From Azolla caroliniana (Eukaryota; Polypodiophyta), in the NCBI GenBank assembly GCA_043228905.1, contig JBHGNT010000022.1, positions 12,028,001-12,092,000 of the forward strand: a stretch of 64,000 nucleotides of DNA. The letters are read 5' to 3'. Positions 57,899-64,000 of this stretch are shown here, in pieces. How positions within the stretch are numbered: the first letter of the stretch is position 1; each line of letters starts with the position of its first letter. A model generated the notes under the pieces. The model was not told the DNA's origin. It saw nothing but the letters and a program-made list of their open reading frames with translations, and did not search any database. A program made the translations under genes and the position numbers.

Positions 57899-58790
57899 TA
57901 CATGTCAGTTTTGAGTATAAGTATGAAGATTATTGCTTCAATGAAGGCGAATAGGCCCGATTCCCTAAAACTCATAGCCCAAGGATGGAGAAAGACTGTC
58001 TCGACCTCGAAGATTGCAAATAGCAACCCTAGAATAGCTAAATAATGGTAACTTAAAATCGAGATGTGGGGGTGGTGCAGTTGGCTAGAGCATGGGTGGC
58101 AATGCGACCTTTCGTAACTAAATTTGCAATATTTTATGGCGTGACAAGTTAATCTTGTCGATTCTGGAAGCTTTCTAGTAAAATGCATACTTTTGAAACC
58201 AAAGGGTCAATTTTAAGTTCTAATATTTAAAAAGAGAATTAAACTGCTAATTTTAAGCTCACCCTTCCAAGTTTATGATGCGGCTCTAAGGTTTCATCGA
58301 CTATATGGAGTTGGAGAGTTTGAGACCTACGAGCTCGACAATTGCCCCTCCATCCTGACTTTGATTTGTGTATGCTCTGAAAAATCTAAGTTAATATTCA
58401 CATCAAAGCATCTCTTTGGAGCTACTCACCTGAAGCCATGGACAATTTGGAAATATATTAAATGGGTGGCAATGCAATCTCCCTTAACTATATTTGCAAT
58501 ATTTTATGGCATGATAGGGTAATCTTCGCAAAGCTTCCTAGTTAAATGCATAATCTTCCCGAACCTCAGGATTTCTCCCTGTTATGAGACCTACGTGCAA
58601 CATCTTGACATCAATCAACGTTTTCCCTAAGTTAGTTTTTTGGTAGAGCGATTGCGTAATCGTCTTGAAGTCATATTTTTGTAACTAGAATATCTCTTTT
58701 AAGCAATTATTTTTTATATCGAAGTCAAAGTGTCTATTTTAAGCTCACTAGTTCAAGTTTAGGATGAGCTTGTAAGGTTTCATGGATTAT

Positions 58791-58872
58791 GCGGACAATG
58801 AGCTTCGAAAACTCGACCTCAAGATTTCTCGATGCTATGAGACCCACGCTCTAGCCAACTGCACCACCCCCA
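58791..58872 (-). pseudogene. decayed tRNA-Met-like copy (unit 3)
   Basis: Same decayed type as 48181-48258. Confidence 0.75.
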
Positions 58873-59173
58873 CATCTTGATTTTAAGTTACCATTATGAA
58901 GCCATGGACAATCTTACAATATATTTGCGAGGTAAGAGCGCAATCTTTTTTTACTAAATTTGCAATGGTTAATGGCATGAGCACGTAATTATTTTCGAAA
59001 CCCAAGTGTCAGTTTTAAGCAATTATTTTTGAAATCAAACTCAAAAGTGGAATTCTTATTTTCGAAACCCAAGTGTAAGTTTTAAGCAACTATTTTCGAA
59101 ATCAAATTCACAAGTGGAATTGTTGAACTAACCACTCAAATTTTATGACAAGGTTGTAAGGTTTCCTTGTTTA

Positions 59174-59257
59174 TGGGGTGAGAGAGTTTCGAACTCTCGA
59201 CCTCAGGATTTCTCGAAGCTATGAGACCTACGCGCTAACCAACTGCGCCACCACCCC
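59174..59257 (-). tRNA. tRNA-Met(CAT)-like, array copy B3
   Basis: Same sequence as copy B2 across the 84 bases as far as read by eye. Full set of stems and both internal promoter boxes. Confidence 0.72.
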
Positions 59258-59633
59258 TACATGTTGGTTTTGAGTATAAGTATGAAGATTATTGCTTCAA
59301 TGAAGGCGAATAGGCCCGATTCCCTAAAACTCATAGCCCAAGGATGGAGAAAGACTGTCTCGACCTCGAAGATTGCAAATAGCAACCCTAGAATAGCTAA
59401 GTAATAGTAACTTAAAATCGAAATGTAGGGGTGGTGCCGTTGGCTAGAGCATGGGTGTCAATGCGACCTTTCGTAACTAAATTTGCAATATTTTATGGCG
59501 TGACATGTTAATCTTGTCGATTCCCGAAGCTTTCTAGTAAAATGCATACTTTTGAAACCAAAGTTTATGATGCGGTTGTAATGTTTCATCAATTATATGG
59601 AGTGACAAGGTCATTGTAAGGTTTCCTTGTTTA

Positions 59634-59717
59634 TGGGGTGAGAGAGTTTCAAACTCTCGACCTGAGGATTTCTCGAAGCTATGAGACCTACGCGCTGACC
59701 AACTGCGCCACCACCCC
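59634..59717 (-). pseudogene. tRNA-Met(CAT)-like, array copy A4, B box damaged
   Basis: 84 bases with intact acceptor stem, but the T loop reads TTTGAAA instead of TTCGAAA. The invariant C of the B box is lost, and the base pair near 59665 (CTGAGG) also changes. Probably not transcribed. Confidence 0.7.
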
Positions 59718-60609
59718 TACATGTCAGTTTTGAGTATATGTATGAAGATTATTGCTTCAATGAAGGCGAATAGGCCCGATTCCCTAAAACTCATAGCCCA
59801 AGGATGGAGAAAGACTGTCTCGACCTCGAAGATTGCAAATAGCAACCCTAGAATAGCTAAATAATGGTAACTTAAAATCGAGATGTGGGGGTGGTGCAGT
59901 TGGCTAGAGCATGGGTGGCAATGCGACCTTTCGTAACTAAATTTGCAATATTTTATGGCGTGACAAGTTAATCTTGTCGATTCTGGAAGCTTTCTAGTAA
60001 AATGCATACTTTTGAAACCAAAGTGTCAATTTTAAGTTCTAATATTTAAAAAGAGAATTAAACTGCCAATTTTAAGCTCACCCTTCCAAGTTTATGATGC
60101 GGCTCTAAGGTTTCATCGACTATATGGAGTTGGAGAGTTTGAGACCTACGAGCTCGACAATTGCCCCTCCATCCTGACTTTGATTTGTGTATGCTCTGAA
60201 AAATCTAAGTTAATATTCACATCAAAGCATCTCTTTGGAGCTACTCACCTGAAGCCATGGACAATTTGGAAATATATTAAATGGGTGGCAATGCAATCTC
60301 CCTTAACTATATTTGCAATATTTTATGGCATGATAGGGTAATCTTCGCAAAGCTTCCTAGTTAAATGCATAATCTTCCCGAACCTCAGGATTTCTCCCTG
60401 TTATGAGACCTACGTGCAACATCTTGACATCAATCAACGTTTTCCCTAAGTTAGTTTTTTGGTAGAGCGATTGCGTAATCGTCTTGAAGTCATATTTTTG
60501 TAACTAGAATATCTCTTTTAAGCAATTATTTTTTATATCGAAGTCAAAGTGTCTATTTTAAGCTCACTAGTTCAAGTTTAGGATGAGCTTGTAAGGTTTC
60601 ATGGATTAT

Positions 60610-60690
60610 GCGGACAATGAGCTTCGAAAATCGACCTCAAGATTTCTCGATGCTATGAGACCCACACTCTAGCCAACTGCACCACCCCCA
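60610..60690 (-). pseudogene. decayed tRNA-Met-like copy (unit 4)
   Basis: Same decayed type as 48181-48258 with one further base lost (GAAAATCGACC). Confidence 0.7.
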
Positions 60691-60950
60691 CATCTTGATT
60701 TTAAGTTACCATTATGACGCCATGGACAATCTTACAATATATTTGCGAGGTAAGAGCGCAATCTTTTTTTACTAAATTTGCAATGGTTAATGGCATGAGC
60801 ACGTAATTATTTTCGAAACCCAAGTGTCAGTTTTAAGCAATTATTTTTGAAATCAAACTCAAAAGTGGAATTCTTATTTTCGAAACCCAAGTGTAAGTTT
60901 TAAGCAACTATTTTCGAAATCAAATTCAAAAGTGGAATTGTTGAACTAAC

Positions 60951-62347
60951 CCAGGCAAGTTCACACTTGGCCTAATGGGTTGTCTCAATCCTGATGATTA
61001 AAAGTAATCCTCCCCTTCTTTACACTCTCGTTTAACCCTCACACTTATCCACGTGTATAAAATACTACGGTAAATTCTGACCATGGGATATTAGATGGTC
61101 ATGCCCCTAACATACTCCCCCTCTTTAAAACATTGCACTCTTGCAATGGAAAGTTAGGGAAGTTAGTTATGAGAGTACTTTCGCGTTCCCATGTGGCATC
61201 TTTTATTGATTTATCCATCCATTTTATTTTAAATTCTCGTATTTCTTTAGTACGTAATTTTTTTGTTTTAACATCGAGAATTCTTTCTAGTACATGTGGT
61301 TTAGAAGATACATGTTCAGAAGTAACCAAAGTTTCAGTTGTAATTGTATTGTCGCCAGAACCTAGAAGTTCTTTTAGAATATTCACATGAAAGAATGGAT
61401 GAATTCCAACACCATCGGGTAGAGCGAGACGATGGGCTGATGACCCAATGCATTTGAGGACTGTAAAAGGTCCACAAAACCGTGGGGCTAACTTTTCGCA
61501 CTTACCCGTAGACAATGTCTTAGAATTGTGAGGTACACGTAAAAATACCTTCTGTCCAGGGTTGAATACACGAGGTTGCCTATGATGATCGTTATAAAAA
61601 CACGCTCTATCTTGAGCTGTTTTTATATTATCTCGTGCAATATGCAACATATCTTGCATATCCCGAAGAAAGTTTTGCGTACTTCGCAACTCATCATGAT
61701 GTATATTAACATCAATCGGGGCTCGTGGCTGAAAACCATACATCAACACAAAAGGACTATATCACGTCGACGTATGCTTGGAGCTATTATAAGCAAACTC
61801 CAAAATTGGAAGATAACGTTCCCATTTTGTTGGTTTTGTACCAATGTATGCTCGAAGCATGTCCTCAATAATTTGATTTACTCGTTCTGTTTGTCTATCG
61901 GATTGAGGATGATCCATGGACCTCATGCTCAATGTAGTTTCTAACTTCTTGAAGACTTGCGTCCAGGTGTCACGAGTAAATTTTGGATCTCGATCACTCA
62001 CGATATCCATCGGTAACCCATAAAAACGAAATAACTCGTCAACGAATTGGTAAGCCAATTCAGGAGCTGTTACCATGGTTTTAGTAGCAATAAATCTGGC
62101 CATTTTAGTTAGTTGATCAACCACAACCCAGATGGCATCATGGCCTTTTTGGGTGCGAGGAAGGCTAACAATAAAATCCATGGATATACTTTCCCACTTA
62201 TTATTGGGAATGTCCAAGGAATGTAAAATTCCTGCGGCTTTAAGTCACTCGGCTTTGTTAACCTCACATTGGTGACATTTAGTCACATAGCTATGTATGT
62301 CAAGACGCATCTTAGGCCAATAGAATTGAGTGGAGATGAGAACGAGT
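60951..62347 (-). mobile_element. truncated second gypsy copy, minus strand
   Basis: Contains the 3' LTR part 60951-61112 (162 of 455 bases), the polypurine tract and the integrase half of pol. It starts abruptly inside the LTR next to array sequence and stops at 62347 where a copia LTR begins. No 5' half in the window. It is about 95 % identical by eye to the 49.8-56.8 kb element. Confidence 0.9.
61099..62347 (-). pseudogene. gypsy integrase C-terminal fragment
   Basis: Two open pieces, 62217-61762 and 61749-61099, lie in one frame separated by a nonsense codon near 61764. A second nonsense codon lies near 62247. Unlike the full-length copy, the integrase sites here keep their acidic residues (SDRDPKF and DRQTERVN), while the chromodomain-like end ([16 protein letters not shown]) is shared. 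Truncated at its N-terminal side, so inactive. Confidence 0.88.
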
Positions 62348-62518
62348 TGTCGAATACAAGTGTATAATGGACGTATTCACACTATCCCTTTAGGCCATTT
62401 GTGTAATTAGCATAAAGGGTAGTTGCCCTAAGTCGGTCACTATATATAGTGACCTTGTAACCTTTTTGTAAGGTTGGATGTTGTATTATTGTTTCTATTG
62501 AATAGAAAGTCTTTTGTG

Positions 62519-62559
<41 letters not shown>

Positions 62560-62645
62560 AACGACCTAGAAACTGTCATACGCAGGTATTCAAACACCAA
62601 TCGAATGCTTCTTGATCTTCCGCATAGACGACCTCGTCTCCAACA
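62348..62645 (+). repeat. 5' LTR of copia element
   Basis: 298 bases from TGTCGAATAC to CTCCAACA. Includes a hairpin-like CACTATATATAGTG near 62438-62451 (with a TATATA core) and a (CT)n tract at 62521-62556. Confidence 0.85.
62521..62556. repeat. (CT)n microsatellite in copia LTR
   Basis: About 18 uninterrupted CT units within the LTR, probably in the transcribed leader. Confidence 0.95.
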
Positions 62646-62647
62646 TC

Positions 62648-62660
62648 TGGTATCAGAGCC
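62648..62660 (+). other. primer binding site (initiator tRNA-Met)
   Basis: TGGTATCAGAGCC two bases after the LTR end. Confidence 0.92.
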
Positions 62661-63320
62661 TGCACAGTAGTCGGTCCTTCAATCTGCTGTCGGCCGTCGT
62701 CTCAGCCTGCACAGCATTCGGTTTCCTGCGTCATTCGAAGAAGAGAGAAGAAGAAGAGAAACGAGGCTTGCATCTCATCGCGTTAGATCATCTTCGCTTG
62801 GAGTAAGCCAGCAGGTTGTACTCTGTCCCTTGTGATCGTAACCGCTCGAGGTGAAATCCCCTTGTGCAACATTGACACGATCGTGCTCCACCCGGTTAAA
62901 CGGCATCCGAAGAGGTAATCAAACGCCGCTCATTGTAACCACTCGGTGCAGATCGGTCTTAAGACAACAACCCCAAATTCGTGCTTCATCTGGCTGATCG
63001 ACATTCGGGAGGATCAGTTGGATCCGTCTCTCTCGTTGCTGCAGTCAACCGAAGCAGAATCGGTCCAGATAATCGGTTTCAATAATCGGTATTCAGCATA
63101 TATATCCGAAGCGAACCGGGCTCACTCCGACTCGGCAACATTCGGGAAGACCAGTCGGTTCTGTCCCTCAAGCTACCGGAGTCAATTCGAGCAAGTTCCG
63201 AAGCCGAACCGACTCGGGTTCAAATCCGACTAGAACGATATCGGGTGAGCCAACCGGCTGCACTCCAACAAGGTTCGTAGTCAACTCCGAACCGAGCTCC
63301 GTCAACCGAAACCAAATTTG

Positions 63321-64000
63321 ATGGCATCAACATCCGGCTCGTCAGAAATGAGTCTACGCAAGTTCGATGGATCGAACTTCAACTTCTGGAAGGAACAAAT
63401 GCAGGACTATCTCATAGTCAAGGGGCAAATCGATCCCATCGAAAATGAAGAACCTCCAGAAGGATACAAACCAATTGAGTGGCAGAAGCTGGACAGAATC
63501 GTCCGCGCCACGATTCGGATGCACCTATCGGAATCGGTATACTTTACGGTGCAATCGTGTACGACAGCATTCGAACTGTGGAAAACACTGTCGGACACTT
63601 ACGAAAAGAAGGTCGCCGCAACAAAGATGTTTCTGATCCGGCGCCTCTACAACTTGCGGATGAAAGAATCCGACTCGGTTCAAGCACACCTCAATGAGTA
63701 CGAAAGCATAAGCTCCCAAATCTCGTCACAGGGGACGGCAATCGAGGATGAACTCAGAGCAATGATACTCATGAGTAGCCTTCCCTCATCATGGGAAACT
63801 TTCGTCACAACCGTGTGCAACGCGTCAACCACGGCTGTTAAATACTCCGAAGTCACGAGCGCAATCCTGACCGAAGCAGCTCGGAGAAAGTCTTTCGCCA
63901 AAGACTCAACAGACGACGCTTACGTAGTACAAGGTTCGACAGACCGATCGAACATACGAGGAAGAGATTCCTCACGGCCGCCGAACAATCAGCGAAGACG
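63321..64000 (+). CDS. copia gag, 5' part (open to the window edge)
   Basis: Uninterrupted frame from ATG 63321 through at least 226 codons to the end of the window, with no stop. It opens MASTSGSSEMSLRKFDGSNF, with FWKEQMQDYLI next: the canonical start of copia gag (UBN2/Retrotran_gag type). Later landmarks are FELWKTLSDTYEKK, LIRRLYNLRMKESDSV, LRAMILMSSLPSSWE and an Arg-rich stretch before where the zinc knuckle would be. It forms the element's RNA-packaging particle. The 660-base leader between PBS and ATG holds repeated TCGG/CCGA motifs. Confidence 0.9.
   Translation, partial: MASTSGSSEMSLRKFDGSNFNFWKEQMQDYLIVKGQIDPIENEEPPEGYKPIEWQKLDRIVRATIRMHLSESVYFTVQSCTTAFELWKTLSDTYEKKVAATKMFLIRRLYNLRMKESDSVQAHLNEYESISSQISSQGTAIEDELRAMILMSSLPSSWETFVTTVCNASTTAVKYSEVTSAILTEAARRKSFAKDSTDDAYVVQGSTDRSNIRGRDSSRPPNNQRR

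Larger units (their letters stand above)
46949..60950. repeat. higher-order tandem array of tRNA-Met-derived units (~1.82 kb)
   Basis: Equivalent tRNA-like copies recur at constant spacing. 47202 to 49021 is 1819 bases, and 57815 to 59634 is 1819. 49021 to 57815 is 8794, or 1823 after removing the 6966-base gypsy insertion and its 5-base duplication. Each unit has two 84-base tRNA-Met(CAT)-like copies on the minus strand, one shorter decayed copy, an anticodon-arm fragment (as at 47951-47980) and a plus-strand tRNA 5'-half (GGGGGTGGTGCAGTTGGCTAGAGCATGGGT type). The left edge (46949-47200) is the most diverged. The right edge is cut by a gypsy fragment at 60951. Confidence 0.9.
62348..64000 (+). 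mobile_element. copia retrotransposon, 5' part, running off the window
   Basis: 5' LTR (62348-62645), initiator-Met PBS and an open gag frame up to the window edge. It interrupts the truncated gypsy copy. The composition of the internal region is much more G/C-rich than the surroundings. The absence of stops in the visible gag suggests a comparatively young insertion. Confidence 0.9.

Noticed and set aside
49104-58188. A 96-codon minus-strand frame repeated almost identically at 49104-49394, 57898-58188 and 59717-60007
   Set aside because: It lies in the spacer of the tRNA-Met array and begins next to the tRNA 5' end. Its conservation is explained by recent duplication of the unit, and it has no protein-like family features.
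46949-60950. CRISPR-like regular repeats
   Set aside because: The repeats are kilobase-scale units with conserved spacers in plant nuclear DNA. No short repeat/unique spacer pattern or Cas genes.

Overview
The window is nuclear DNA of a land plant. Evidence: split genes with GT..AG introns, Ty1/copia and Ty3/gypsy LTR retrotransposons primed by initiator-Met tRNA, a plant-type LINE, intron-bearing elongator tRNA-Met sequences (an intron in this tRNA is typical of plants), an A20/AN1 stress-associated protein, an F-box protein and a plant-type omega-amidase. The species cannot be fixed from sequence alone. The long introns and heavy nesting of transposons suggest a large, repeat-rich genome.

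Layout. 1-3703: decayed 3' part of a copia element next to a minus-strand LTR-element fragment (gag start, PBS, LTR). 3896-6700: a large degraded palindrome with a denser inner foldback. 7566-16117: one decayed LINE, split by a solo LTR (8345-8799) and by a complete-ended copia element that lacks reverse transcriptase (10232-14162). 16370-28287: a gene island with an A20/AN1 zinc-finger gene (17415-18452), a ketopantoate-reductase-like Rossmann gene (21843-23562) and an F-box gene (25180-26370), separated by tandem repeats and small TIR elements. 28288-38522 (minus): a ten-exon omega-amidase gene whose first intron is 5.7 kb. 38523-46900: mostly unrecognised DNA with one weak gene model (40771-41332), several tandem duplications, a tRNA-Arg(CCG) and a LINE remnant. 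46949-60950: a tandem array of about 1.82-kb higher-order units built from tRNA-Met(CAT)-derived sequence, interrupted by a young gypsy element (49787-56752). 60951-62347: truncated second gypsy copy. 62348 to the end: 5' LTR, PBS and gag start of another copia element that runs off the window.

How it fits together. The host genes have unrelated functions (stress-associated zinc finger, possible dehydrogenase, F-box adaptor, amide hydrolase) and there is no sign of a gene cluster. The less ordinary content is structural. The tRNA-Met array contains seven 84-nt copies, six of them with the tRNA fold largely kept. The Rossmann gene has a triplicated intron segment that repeats a 12-nt, splice-site-flanked, in-frame mini-exon. 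The nested insertions give a readable relative chronology. Coordinates of spliced genes were worked out by hand from splice consensus and reading-frame continuity, and all totals are multiples of three.
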